A stretch of 64,000 nucleotides of DNA. Source: Altererythrobacter sp. Root672. GTDB taxonomy: Bacteria; Pseudomonadota; Alphaproteobacteria; Sphingomonadales; Sphingomonadaceae. Shown one piece after another: positions 19,199-28,075 of the stretch. Position numbers and translations under genes: made by a program. The stretch spans positions 1,612,001 through 1,676,000 of the forward strand of contig NZ_LMHH01000001.1 of NCBI RefSeq assembly GCF_001427865.1. Reading direction: 5' to 3'. The first letter of the stretch is position 1, and each line of letters begins with the position of its first letter. The notes beneath the pieces were generated by a model, which ran no database searches, was not told where the DNA came from, and saw only the letters and a program-made list of their open reading frames with translations.

Positions 19199-19639
19199 TC
19201 AAGCCTTCTTGGCCCACTTCCCATCTTCGAGCTCGTAGAACTCGCGTGTCACGTCTTCGCGCTGATCGAACAGCCGCCAGGTCTTGCGCGCCTCGGCCTT
19301 GCCGCCTTCGTCGAAGAACAGCAGGACGCGGTCGAACCCCTCGGCTTCCTCGCGCCACCATCCGTCGGCGAGCGCCAGGAGCTTCGCGCCATTGGCGGCG
19401 GCGCAATCGCCGGACAGCAGCACCGGCTGACGCTCGGCATGCGGCGCATCTGCGCGGCCGTGGGCGAGGAAATCCTCCGGGCATTGCTCCCACAGCGCTT
19501 TATCGAGCCGGTCGACCAGCGACGGATCTTCGGCCACCACCAGCATCCGCTGATCCCCGGCCTTCGCGGCGCGGGCAATCAGCGGCAGGACGCGCTCAAC
19601 CGGCTGCGCGCCCGACAGGTAGAAACCGACGCGCTCCAC
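19199..19639 (-). CDS. holC: DNA polymerase III chi subunit
   Basis: 146 residues starting MERVGFYLSGAQPVERVLPLIARAA, the characteristic chi N-terminus. The C-terminal part (GFDRVLLFFDEGGKAEARKTWRLF) also fits. Chi links the clamp-loader complex to single-stranded DNA-binding protein. Only 1 bp separates it from the pepA stop upstream. The pepA-holC pairing is widespread in proteobacteria and supports the assignment. Confidence 0.92.
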   Translation of the reverse strand: MERVGFYLSGAQPVERVLPLIARAAKAGDQRMLVVAEDPSLVDRLDKALWEQCPEDFLAHGRADAPHAERQPVLLSGDCAAANGAKLLALADGWWREEAEGFDRVLLFFDEGGKAEARKTWRLFDQREDVTREFYELEDGKWAKKA

Positions 19640-19640
19640 T

Positions 19641-21095
19641 TCAGCTTTCGAGCTTGTCGCGTACGTAGCGGTCGATCAAGCGCACGCCGTAGCCGGTCGC
19701 GCCTTTGTCCCAAGTGGCGCCGGGCTTGTCGGCCCAGACCATGCCCGCGATGTCGAGGTGCGCCCAGGGCGTGCCCTCGTCGATGAAGCGCTGCAGGTAC
19801 TGCGCCGCGGTGATCGAGCCGGCCCAGCGGGGGCCGACGTTCTTCATGTCCGCGATCGGGGAATCGATCAGCTTGTCGTAAGCTGGCGAGAGCGGGAAGC
19901 GCCACAACTTGTCGCCGCTCGCCTTGCCTGCTGCCGACAGGTCGTCAGCCAGGCCATCGTCGTTCGAGAACAGCCCGCCATGTTCGTGCCCGAGCGAGAT
20001 GATCATCGCGCCGGTCAGAGTGGCGAGGTCAACGATCGCGGCCGGCTTGAATTCGCGCTGCGCCCAGGTGAGCGCGTCGCACAGCACCAGCCGCCCTTCG
20101 GCGTCGGTGTTGATGACTTCGACTGTCTGGCCCGACATCGTGGTGACAATGTCGCCCGGACGCTGCGCCTTGCCGTCGAGCATGTTCTCGACCAGGCCGC
20201 AGACGCCGATGACGTTGGCCTTGGCCTTGCGCTTGGCCAGCGCGAGCATCGCGCCCGCGACAGCGCCGGCGCCGCCCATATCCCACTTCATGTCTTCCAT
20301 GCCGGCCGCAGGCTTGATCGAGATGCCGCCGGTGTCGAACGTTACACCCTTGCCTACGAACACTGTCGGCTGAGCGCCCTTCGCTCCGCCAAGCCACTTG
20401 ATGACCAGCAACCTGGGAGCCTGGGCCGAACCCTGCGACACGCCGAGCAGCGCGCCCATGCCCAGCTTGCGCATCTCGTCTTCGTCAAGGAACGAGAGCT
20501 CGGCGCCGGTGCCGGCGAACTGCTTGAGGCAGCGTTCGACGAACGATTCCGGATAGATCACGTTTGGCGGCTCGGCCACGAGCTCGCGAGTGAATTCGAC
20601 GCCTTCGGACAGGGCCTGCTCGGTCGCCCATGCGTCTTCGCTACCAGCCGGGGCGCCGGTTACGACAACATTGGTCAGGGAAACCTTCTGCTCGTCCTTG
20701 AGCTTGGTGCGATAGGCGTCATGACGCCAGCTGCGCAGACGCAGCCCGATCAGCACCGAGGCGACATCCTTTGCCTCGAGACCGCTTGCGTCGAGCGCCA
20801 GCTCAGTGGCACCGGAGGTCAGGTACTTCGCCGCCAGCGCCGCCCCTGCCCGCTCCAGTGCTGCACCACGGCCATCGCCGTTGGCACCCGCGCCTACGAG
20901 GGCGAGCCGAACCACGGCGTCGCCGCGCTCAACAAAGGCTTCGAACAGTTGTCCGGCCTTGCCGGTGAAACGCGCTGCGCGCGCCCCTTCGGTCACGGCC
21001 CGGTCGAGATCCGCGGGCAGCTGGTCCTTGTCGACGACGCGCGCGACCAATGAGGGACCTGCGCCGCCGGTGGCGCTCTGGAAGGTGATTTGCAT
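19641..21095 (-). CDS. pepA: Leucyl aminopeptidase (cytosol aminopeptidase)
   Basis: 484 residues, M17 family. The metal and catalytic signatures are intact: VGKGVTFDTGGISIKP (Lys and Asp ligands), MKWDMGGAGAV, and the family signature NTDAEGRLVL (about residues 335-345). The enzyme removes N-terminal residues from peptides and in E. coli also binds DNA. The N-terminal domain (about 1-165) is more divergent, as usual. It is the first gene of a minus-strand unit with holC and ndk, and divergent from lptD across 99 bp. Confidence 0.95.
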   Translation of the reverse strand: MQITFQSATGGAGPSLVARVVDKDQLPADLDRAVTEGARAARFTGKAGQLFEAFVERGDAVVRLALVGAGANGDGRGAALERAGAALAAKYLTSGATELALDASGLEAKDVASVLIGLRLRSWRHDAYRTKLKDEQKVSLTNVVVTGAPAGSEDAWATEQALSEGVEFTRELVAEPPNVIYPESFVERCLKQFAGTGAELSFLDEDEMRKLGMGALLGVSQGSAQAPRLLVIKWLGGAKGAQPTVFVGKGVTFDTGGISIKPAAGMEDMKWDMGGAGAVAGAMLALAKRKAKANVIGVCGLVENMLDGKAQRPGDIVTTMSGQTVEVINTDAEGRLVLCDALTWAQREFKPAAIVDLATLTGAMIISLGHEHGGLFSNDDGLADDLSAAGKASGDKLWRFPLSPAYDKLIDSPIADMKNVGPRWAGSITAAQYLQRFIDEGTPWAHLDIAGMVWADKPGATWDKGATGYGVRLIDRYVRDKLES

Positions 21096-21194
21096 GCTCT
21101 CTCCGCTCGATCGTGTGGGAGGCGCGGCGGTTGATGCCGCGGGACTTGCTCGGTGGCGTTGCAGTTAGGGAGCAGCAGTGCAATAGGCAAGCCG

Positions 21195-23471
21195 ATGCGC
21201 CCCCGCCCGCAGCCAGAATTGCACGCCGAACTTCGCAACTTGCGGCGCATTCGCGCGATTGCCCTGGCGGGCTTTGCCGCACTGATGTGCGCTCCTATGC
21301 CTGCGCTGGCTCAGGACGATCCGGCGCCAGCAACGAGCGACGAAACCAAGAAGGGCGAAGAGACGCCACGTGAAGTCGCGTTCGAGGCCAATGCCCTCGA
21401 ATATGACAGCAACGCCGATCTCGTAACGGCCTCGGGCGACGTGCTCCTGCGCTCGGGCGACCGCTCGGTCCGGGCGGATAACGTGTCATGGAACCGCACG
21501 AGCGGGCAGATCACGGCGATGGGCAATGTCCGCGCTGTGGACGAAGACGGCAATCAACTCTTCACTGACAGCCTCGAACTAACCGACGAGCTCAAGGAAG
21601 GGGCCATGAGCAACATGCTCCTGGCTTTCAGGGCCGGCGGGCGCCTGGCCGCGGCGCAAGGCCACCGCGACGAGACTGGCGATGTCGTGCTTGAGCGCGC
21701 CGCCTATTCCTCATGCCCGGTGGTCGACGGCGATGGCTGCCCCAAGCAGCCAAGCTGGCGCGTTACGGCCCGGAGGGTACGCTACGATTCTGAAACCAAG
21801 ACCATCCGCTTCGACGGCGCCTATCTGGAGCTGTTCGGTAAGCGCATCCTGCCGCTGCCCGGAATCACCGTGCAGGCGGACGGGGGGCCGAGCTCCGGCT
21901 TCCTGATCCCCGACGTCGGGGTCAACGCTTCGAACGGCCTCGAGGTCATCAGCAGCTACTATTGGCACATGGCCGAGAACCGCGATCTTCTGGTGACGGC
22001 GTTCGCCTACACCGAAGCTGTGCCGATGGTTTCGGCCCAATATCGGATGCTGACCGACAGCGGGGCGTTTCAGGCCACTGGATACCTGACTTACGGGACC
22101 CGCATCCCACTCAACTCGACGGTCCCGACCACCGAGAAGGACATCCGCGGCTATTTCTTCGGCAACGGCAAGTTCCAGCTCGATCCGAACTGGAGCGTAA
22201 CCAGTTCGCTTCGCTTCGCGCTCGACCGGACTTTCGCCCGCCGGTACGACATCACCCGCGACGACCGGTTGCGCTCGATGATCGATGTCGAGCGGATTGA
22301 CGACGACAGCTACTTGTCGATTTCGGGATGGGTGACGCAGCTCCTGCTCGTCCAGCAGCCGCAGGGCCTGGTCCCGATTGCCTTGCCGCTGATCGACTAC
22401 CGGCGGCGGATCGCGGACCCGATACTCGGCGGACAGTTCGAGATTCAGGCCAACACCCTCGCGATCACCCGCACCGACGGACAGGACACGCAGCGCGCGT
22501 TCGCTCGGGCCGAGTGGAACCTGCGCAGGATCACTTCACTGGGCCAGGAGCTTACCGCCACGGTCTACTTGCGCGGCGATCTCTATCACTCCGACTCCAG
22601 CATACTCACCGGCACCCCATCCTACCGCGGCCGCGACGGGTGGCAGTCGCGCGGCGTTGCTATCGGGGCGGTCGACATGAAGTGGCCGTTCGTCGGCAGC
22701 TTCCTGGGCGGAACGCAAGTCATCACTCCGCGCGTGCAGCTTGCCGCCGCGCCCGAGATCGAGAATCTCACGATCCCCAACGAGGATGCGCGCTCGATCG
22801 ACCTTGAGGACAGCAACCTCTTCGCCCTCAATCGCTTCCCCGGTTACGACCGAGTGGAAGATGGCGCGCGCGTAACTTACGGCCTGGACTGGGCGGCCGA
22901 AATCCCCAAATGGCGCGCCAAGGTGACTATCGGGCAATCCTACCGCCTGACCGACAAGCCTTCCCTGTTCCCCGACGGAACCGGCCTGACCGAACAGTTC
23001 TCCGACTGGGTCGGCCGTACAGAGATCCGCTACCGCGACTTCGTGAAGTTCACCCACCGCTACCGCGTCGACAAGGACAACTTCGCGGTTCGCCGCAACG
23101 AGATCGACGCGACGCTCGGTTCGGACGAGACCTACCTCGAAGTGGGTTATCTGCGCCTCAACCGCGACATCGACCTGAACTTCGAAGACTTGCAGGATCG
23201 CGAGGAACTGCGCGCCGCGGGCCGCGTGGCGTTCGCCAAGTACTGGTCAGTGTTCGGTTCCGCCGTGGTCAACCTGACCAATTCGGAAGAAGACCCCTCG
23301 TTCACCTCGGACGGGTTCGAGCCGCTACGCACGCGTCTCGGCCTTGCCTATGCCGACGATTGCATGGAGTTCGGATTCACCTGGCGGCGCGATTATGTCG
23401 CGGTGGCCGATGCCGACAAGGGCAACAGCTTCCGCGTCTATTTCTCCCTGCGCAACCTCGGGTTCCGCTAG
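21195..23471 (+). CDS. lptD: LPS-assembly outer membrane protein LptD
   Basis: 758 residues from the ATG at 21195. The 14 in-frame codons before it would precede the signal peptide awkwardly. The signal peptide ends around ALAQDD. An OstA/LptA-like N-terminal domain follows (VAFEANALEYDSNADLVTASGDVLLRSG), then the long C-terminal beta-barrel ending in Phe-Arg (SLRNLGFR). LptD with LptE inserts lipopolysaccharide into the outer leaflet. The gene heads the conserved lptD-surA-pdxA-rsmA order. It is divergent from pepA. Confidence 0.94.
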   Translation: MRPRPQPELHAELRNLRRIRAIALAGFAALMCAPMPALAQDDPAPATSDETKKGEETPREVAFEANALEYDSNADLVTASGDVLLRSGDRSVRADNVSWNRTSGQITAMGNVRAVDEDGNQLFTDSLELTDELKEGAMSNMLLAFRAGGRLAAAQGHRDETGDVVLERAAYSSCPVVDGDGCPKQPSWRVTARRVRYDSETKTIRFDGAYLELFGKRILPLPGITVQADGGPSSGFLIPDVGVNASNGLEVISSYYWHMAENRDLLVTAFAYTEAVPMVSAQYRMLTDSGAFQATGYLTYGTRIPLNSTVPTTEKDIRGYFFGNGKFQLDPNWSVTSSLRFALDRTFARRYDITRDDRLRSMIDVERIDDDSYLSISGWVTQLLLVQQPQGLVPIALPLIDYRRRIADPILGGQFEIQANTLAITRTDGQDTQRAFARAEWNLRRITSLGQELTATVYLRGDLYHSDSSILTGTPSYRGRDGWQSRGVAIGAVDMKWPFVGSFLGGTQVITPRVQLAAAPEIENLTIPNEDARSIDLEDSNLFALNRFPGYDRVEDGARVTYGLDWAAEIPKWRAKVTIGQSYRLTDKPSLFPDGTGLTEQFSDWVGRTEIRYRDFVKFTHRYRVDKDNFAVRRNEIDATLGSDETYLEVGYLRLNRDIDLNFEDLQDREELRAAGRVAFAKYWSVFGSAVVNLTNSEEDPSFTSDGFEPLRTRLGLAYADDCMEFGFTWRRDYVAVADADKGNSFRVYFSLRNLGFR

Positions 23472-23575
23472 GCCCGCTGCTGTTGTCGACGCTATCCGCA
23501 AGCATCGCCGTTGGCAGGCACCGGCAAACGCGCTATCCGCCGCGGCTCAGCTAGGGTTAAGCCGCCTGGAGGTAG

Positions 23576-24976
23576 GTGGCCAGCCTTCGAGAGCGCAGAA
23601 AGCGCATCCTTTACGGGGTCCTGCAATTGAGCAAGTTCACCAAGAAATTCGGATGGTTCGTGGCTGCGGCGGCAGTTTCCGCCGGGGTCTATACGTCTGC
23701 CATTGCGCAGGAGCCGGCTGAAGCCAGTTCTTCCGACGCGTTCAACATCCCCGACAACATCATCATCCTCAACCGCGAGGATTCGAAGCGCCGGGCGACC
23801 GCCACGGTCAACGGGACCATCATTACCGGCACCGATGTCGACCAGCGCGTGGCGTTGATTGTCGCGGCGAACGAAGCGACGCCCTCGGCCGACGAGATCA
23901 AGCGCCTGCGGCTACAGGTCCTGCGCAACCTGATCGACGAAACGCTACAGATCCAGGAGGCCGACGCCCAGGAAATCGGCGTTTCCGACGACGAGGTGGC
24001 CTCGACCTACAACAAGCTGTCGACCGATCGATTCAAGCGTACCGACGCCGAAATGACGCGGTACCTGACGTCGATCGGCTCGTCACCGGGCTCACTCAAG
24101 CGCCAGATCAAGGGCGAACTGGCCTGGGATCGCCTGTTGCGGCGCAACGTGGCGCCTTACGTGAACGTGTCGGAAGGCGAGGTGAACGAGCTGTTCGAGC
24201 GCCTGCAAGCGTCCAAGGGTACCGCCGAATATCGGATCGGCGAGATCTATCTCTCGGCCACGCCCGCCACCCGCGAAGCGGTCAACCAGAACGCCCGCCG
24301 GATCATGGAGCAACTTCGCGCCGGCGGCAGCTTTATCGCCTATGCACGGCAGTTCTCCGAAGCCTCCACCGCGGCCGTCGGCGGCGACCTTGGCTGGATC
24401 CGGATCGAGCAGTTGCAGAACGCGCAGCTCGAAAACGTCGCCCGCGAATTGCAGCCCGGCCAGTTGGTCGGCCCCGTCGAAATTCCTGGCGGCTTCTCGA
24501 TCCTTTACCTGATCGACAAACGCCAGGTCGGCATGGCCGACCCGCGCGATGCCTTGCTCAGCCTCAAGCAGATTTCGCTCGATTTCCCGGCTGGAACCAC
24601 CAGGGAAGACGCACAGGCTCGCGCGACGGCCTTCGCTGACGGCGTGAGCAAGATCCGCGGTTGCGGCGAGGCCGAGAGCGTCGCCGCCACACTCGGAGCC
24701 CAGGTCGTGTCGAACGATGGCATTGCCATACGCTCGCTGCCGGATCAGTTGCAGCCGATCCTGCTCGACCTCCAGGTCGGCCAGGCGACCCCGCCCTTCG
24801 GCACGCTCGAGGACGGCGTTCGCGTACTACTGCTGTGCGGTCGCGACGACCCGACCAACGCGGGTGGTCCGGATACCGAAGCGCTGATGTCGCAGCTTGA
24901 AGACGAACGCATCAACCGCCGGGCCCAGCGCTACTTGCGCGACCTTCGGCGCGACGCGGTGATCGAGTATAACTAA
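23576..24976 (+). CDS. surA: Periplasmic peptidyl-prolyl isomerase / chaperone SurA
   Basis: 466 residues if started at the GTG at 23576. A TTG at 23627 (LSKFTKKFGWFVAAA) would give a more standard signal peptide. The GGAGGT just before 23576 is too close to be its own ribosome binding site, so the true start is uncertain. It has the SurA N-terminal domain (NGTIITGTDVDQRVALI and the following helices) and one parvulin domain (YRIGEIYLSATPATRE through GGDLGWIR). SurA escorts outer membrane proteins, including LptD, to the Bam complex. A pdxA start follows 19 bp after the stop. Confidence 0.92.
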   Translation: MASLRERRKRILYGVLQLSKFTKKFGWFVAAAAVSAGVYTSAIAQEPAEASSSDAFNIPDNIIILNREDSKRRATATVNGTIITGTDVDQRVALIVAANEATPSADEIKRLRLQVLRNLIDETLQIQEADAQEIGVSDDEVASTYNKLSTDRFKRTDAEMTRYLTSIGSSPGSLKRQIKGELAWDRLLRRNVAPYVNVSEGEVNELFERLQASKGTAEYRIGEIYLSATPATREAVNQNARRIMEQLRAGGSFIAYARQFSEASTAAVGGDLGWIRIEQLQNAQLENVARELQPGQLVGPVEIPGGFSILYLIDKRQVGMADPRDALLSLKQISLDFPAGTTREDAQARATAFADGVSKIRGCGEAESVAATLGAQVVSNDGIAIRSLPDQLQPILLDLQVGQATPPFGTLEDGVRVLLLCGRDDPTNAGGPDTEALMSQLEDERINRRAQRYLRDLRRDAVIEYN

Positions 24977-24995
24977 GCTCGCGAAGCCGCTCGCC

Positions 24996-25979
24996 GTGTC
25001 GCTCGGCGACCCGGCGGGAATCAGTCCCGAAATCATCTGCGACGCTTGGACAAGGCGCGCCGACGGACGTTTGCCGCCGTTCTTTGTCACCGGCGGTGCG
25101 GACGTGCTGAAAGCCGCGGCCGCGCGTCGCGGGCTTCAGGTCCCTCTGGTGGTCATCGACCGCCCGACAGAGGCCGTTGAGGCGTTCGCGGACGGACTGC
25201 CCGTTCTTGGCGGACCGGACGGTGAATACTGCCCCGGCGAGCCAGACGAGAGCGGAGCGCGACTGGCCCTCGCTTCGCTCACGAACGCGAGTGCACTGGT
25301 CGTTTCGGGGCAAGCCGCGGCCATCGTCACCGGACCGATCGCGAAGTCCCAACTGGCAAAGGTCGGCTTTGCCTTCCCTGGCCAAACTGAATTCGTCGCG
25401 GCCGCTAGTGGCGTTCCCGCGGACGATGCGGTGATGATGCTGGCCGGCCCGCAACTTCGAACCGTGCCGCTCACAGTCCATTGCGCCCTGAGCGAAGTTC
25501 CCGGCCGCATCTCGATCGACTTGATCCGCCGCCGCGCTGCAATCGTCGACAGGGCGCTTCGCCAGGACTTTGGTATTGCCGCCCCCCGGATCGCGATCTG
25601 TGGCCTCAACCCTCACGCCGGCGAAAGCGGCAGGATGGGGCGCGAAGAGATCGAGATCATTGCGCCTGCAGTCGCCGCACTGCGGGCCGAAGGCATCGAC
25701 GCGACGGGTCCCCATCCCGCCGACGCGCTGTTCACCGAGCACGCGCGAAAAACTTATGACGTCGCAATCGCGATGTACCACGACCAGGCCTTGATACCGC
25801 TAAAGGCGCTCGATTTCGATCAGGGCGTCAATGTCACCCTTGGCCTGCCCATCGTCCGCACATCGCCCGACCATGGCACGGCCTTCGGCATCGCCGGAAC
25901 GGGCGCGGCCCGCGCGGACGCGATGATCGCAGCGATCCGAATGGCGGGCGAGATGGCGGCACGCCGGAGCGGCTTGTGA
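24996..25979 (+). CDS. pdxA: 4-hydroxythreonine-4-phosphate dehydrogenase
   Basis: 327 residues from a GTG at 24996, the only standard start codon after an in-frame stop at 24960. The usual N-terminal residues (KPLAVSLGDPAG) begin 12 bases further upstream without a normal start codon, so either the protein is slightly trimmed or a rare start is used. PdxA oxidises 4-phosphohydroxy-threonine for pyridoxal phosphate synthesis. Conserved pieces are SLGDPAGISPE, GPHPADALF, MYHDQALIPLK and RTSPDHGTAFGIAG with metal-binding His residues. It is third in the lptD-surA-pdxA-rsmA unit. Confidence 0.93.
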   Translation: MSLGDPAGISPEIICDAWTRRADGRLPPFFVTGGADVLKAAAARRGLQVPLVVIDRPTEAVEAFADGLPVLGGPDGEYCPGEPDESGARLALASLTNASALVVSGQAAAIVTGPIAKSQLAKVGFAFPGQTEFVAAASGVPADDAVMMLAGPQLRTVPLTVHCALSEVPGRISIDLIRRRAAIVDRALRQDFGIAAPRIAICGLNPHAGESGRMGREEIEIIAPAVAALRAEGIDATGPHPADALFTEHARKTYDVAIAMYHDQALIPLKALDFDQGVNVTLGLPIVRTSPDHGTAFGIAGTGAARADAMIAAIRMAGEMAARRSGL

Positions 25980-25998
25980 GCTCCGCTAGTTCAAGACC

Positions 25999-26826
25999 GT
26001 GACAATGCCTAAGCTCCCGCCCTTGCGCGAAGTCATTGCCGCATATGGACTGAGCGCGTCGAAAGCGCTGGGCCAGAATTTCCTGTTCGACGAACAGCTT
26101 CTCGCCCGGATTGCTGCCATTCCCGGCGACCTGCAGGATCGCGCGGTGCTCGAAATCGGCCCCGGGCCGGGCGGGCTCACCCGGGCCTTGCTACGCGCGG
26201 GTGCAAGAGTCACCGCCATCGAAATGGACCGCCGGTGCCTCCCGGCGCTGGCCGAGCTTGCGGAGGCTTTTCCCGGCCGATTGCGGGTAATCGAAGGGGA
26301 CGCCCTCAAACTCGACCATGACGAGATCATGGGCGAGCCTTATGCCATCGTCGCGAACTTACCTTACAACGTGGGTACCGCACTCTTCACCGGTTGGCTC
26401 GGTGGGGAGCGCTGGCCGCCGAACTGGACCAGCCTGACGCTGATGTTCCAACAGGAAGTGGCTCAGCGCGTCGTCGCGGCGCCCGATGGCGGCGCATACG
26501 GTCGGCTGGCGATCCTCGCCCAGTGGCGCTCAACGGCCAAGCTCGCGATGAAAGTCCACCGCAGTGCTTTCACGCCGCCACCCAAAGTGATGAGCGCTAT
26601 CGTGCACGTCACCCCGGCAGAGGCGCCCGCCGGTGTCAGCGCGCGGGTCTTGGAAAGGTTGACCGAAGCCTCGTTCGGCCAGCGCCGGAAAATGCTCCGT
26701 CAAAGCGTAAAGGGCGTTCCCGGGGCGCTTGAAGCGCTCGAAAGTCTCGGGATCGATTCAACGCGCCGGGCCGAGACGCTCAGTGTGGCAGAGTTCGTCT
26801 CGATTGCCCGCAAATTGACCGCCTGA
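25999..26826 (+). CDS. rsmA: 16S rRNA dimethyladenosine transferase RsmA (KsgA)
   Basis: 275 residues. It may start at the GTG 25999 or the ATG two codons later (26005). It dimethylates two adjacent adenines near the 3' end of 16S rRNA. The SAM-binding motif is [15 protein letters not shown], the catalytic loop is NLPYNVGT, and LGQNFLFD is the conserved N-terminal signature. It is last of the lptD-surA-pdxA-rsmA unit, 19 bp after pdxA, and is followed by a convergent small gene. Confidence 0.95.
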   Translation: MTMPKLPPLREVIAAYGLSASKALGQNFLFDEQLLARIAAIPGDLQDRAVLEIGPGPGGLTRALLRAGARVTAIEMDRRCLPALAELAEAFPGRLRVIEGDALKLDHDEIMGEPYAIVANLPYNVGTALFTGWLGGERWPPNWTSLTLMFQQEVAQRVVAAPDGGAYGRLAILAQWRSTAKLAMKVHRSAFTPPPKVMSAIVHVTPAEAPAGVSARVLERLTEASFGQRRKMLRQSVKGVPGALEALESLGIDSTRRAETLSVAEFVSIARKLTA

Positions 26827-26830
26827 GTGC

Positions 26831-27166
26831 TTAGCTAACTCTCGATCGCTCGTCGCCCAAGCCGGCCAGGGCGAGAGTCACCTTCCGTCCGTGATCGGTG
26901 AGGCGGAACGTCGGGCCAAACATTCCCGCCGGGCCTTCGTCGACCAAGCCCTTGCCCACTAGAGCATGCATGCTCGGCAGGCCGATGCGTACGCGTTTGG
27001 ACAGGGGCTCGAACTCGTGGAATGGCCAGTACGCGCGCAGCGCGTTGCGTTCACCGCGATTGAGTTCGGGAAACGACCCCGCCGAACTGACCTGTGCTTG
27101 AGCCGAACGTGCTTTGTCAGTCGGCTCCGTCAGCCCGTCGAAGACGAGCACGGATTCATCACTCAC
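26831..27166 (-). CDS. Small protein of unknown function
   Basis: 111 residues from the GTG at 27166, chosen because GGGGGAAG lies 4 bases upstream (27171-27178); the frame is open to 27229. The sequence VSDESVLVFDGLTEP leads into a part that looks like a winged-helix or MarR-like fold (LNRGERNALRAYWPF, MHALVGKGLVDEG, FRLTDHGRKVTLAL). It could therefore be a small DNA-binding protein, but this is only a pattern impression. It is convergent with rsmA with 4 bp between stops. Confidence 0.55.
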   Translation of the reverse strand: MSDESVLVFDGLTEPTDKARSAQAQVSSAGSFPELNRGERNALRAYWPFHEFEPLSKRVRIGLPSMHALVGKGLVDEGPAGMFGPTFRLTDHGRKVTLALAGLGDERSRVS

Positions 27167-27461
27167 CAAACTTCCCCCAAAAGCTGACGCAATAACCGTA
27201 CGCCGCCGACCCGGCGGCGCGCCTTGCACAGTGGGCTAGTTAACGCAAGGCCGAAATCTGGTTACAAACACATCTATCAAACAAGTTACGAAAGATACTC
27301 GATATGTAATTTCTCTCAACAGGCTAATAGCGCAATTTTCGTGCAGTCCCAAACATGAACGCTCCCCTAACAAATGTGCATTTCACACCCTCGGGGGAAT
27401 TTCAGGTTCGCAATCCAGGGGTGGATGACCTACTTTCTAGACCATGCACCAAGGCATTCTC

Positions 27462-27833
27462 ATGACGCCGCGACATCGCCGGCCCGCATTCGTGGGCTGG
27501 ATAATGCTGCTCGTCGTGTTGATTTCGGCGGTCCCGACGATGGGGCAAGCCCGTACACGAGTGATCGGCTCGGCGTTCGACCCGGCGACATACTCGGTCG
27601 TGGTCAGCCCAAAGAAGCCGCGCGTCACGGGCGACAAGACCTCGATGGACCGGAAAACCCCGCTCGATCACCTGTTCGACGGCGTGCCGCTGTCGTCAGC
27701 TGCCGAACCCGTGCTGATCCTCCCCGCCTTCGCGCTCGCTACTCAGGTTCGCTACCAGCCTCTCCCAAGCCAAACGGTGGGCCGCCCGGCCCTCACCCGA
27801 GCGCATGGACCGCGGGCCCCGCCGGCCCTCTGA
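27462..27833 (+). CDS. Putative exported small protein of unknown function
   Basis: 123 residues from the ATG at 27462, which has AAGG 7 bases upstream; an ATG at 27444 has no such site. The N-terminus MTPRHRRPAFVGWIMLLVVLISAVPTMGQA is a plausible signal peptide. The rest is basic and proline-rich without a recognised domain. Upstream DNA (27230-27461) is AT-richer than its surroundings. It might not be a real gene, since the C-terminal third has a low-complexity look. Confidence 0.45.
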   Translation: MTPRHRRPAFVGWIMLLVVLISAVPTMGQARTRVIGSAFDPATYSVVVSPKKPRVTGDKTSMDRKTPLDHLFDGVPLSSAAEPVLILPAFALATQVRYQPLPSQTVGRPALTRAHGPRAPPAL

Positions 27834-28075
27834 GACAGCATCCAGAGGCCTAGCGAGGAACCTATCTCACCGGGCCTACACCAGACTGCAGGTCCGCGCG
27901 GCTCGGTTTGGAGAATTAGCATGATTGGAATGCGATGCAGGCCGCCCCGTTGGTGGGTGGCTGCACCTTTGACGGGCGCGAACGCCGCGGAAACTATTGC
28001 CGCCGCGCTCGTCCACTCGTCGTACGTTGAGAGATTCCGCGGGATTTCAGGGTCTCGCGAAGCCGGGAGAAGCAC

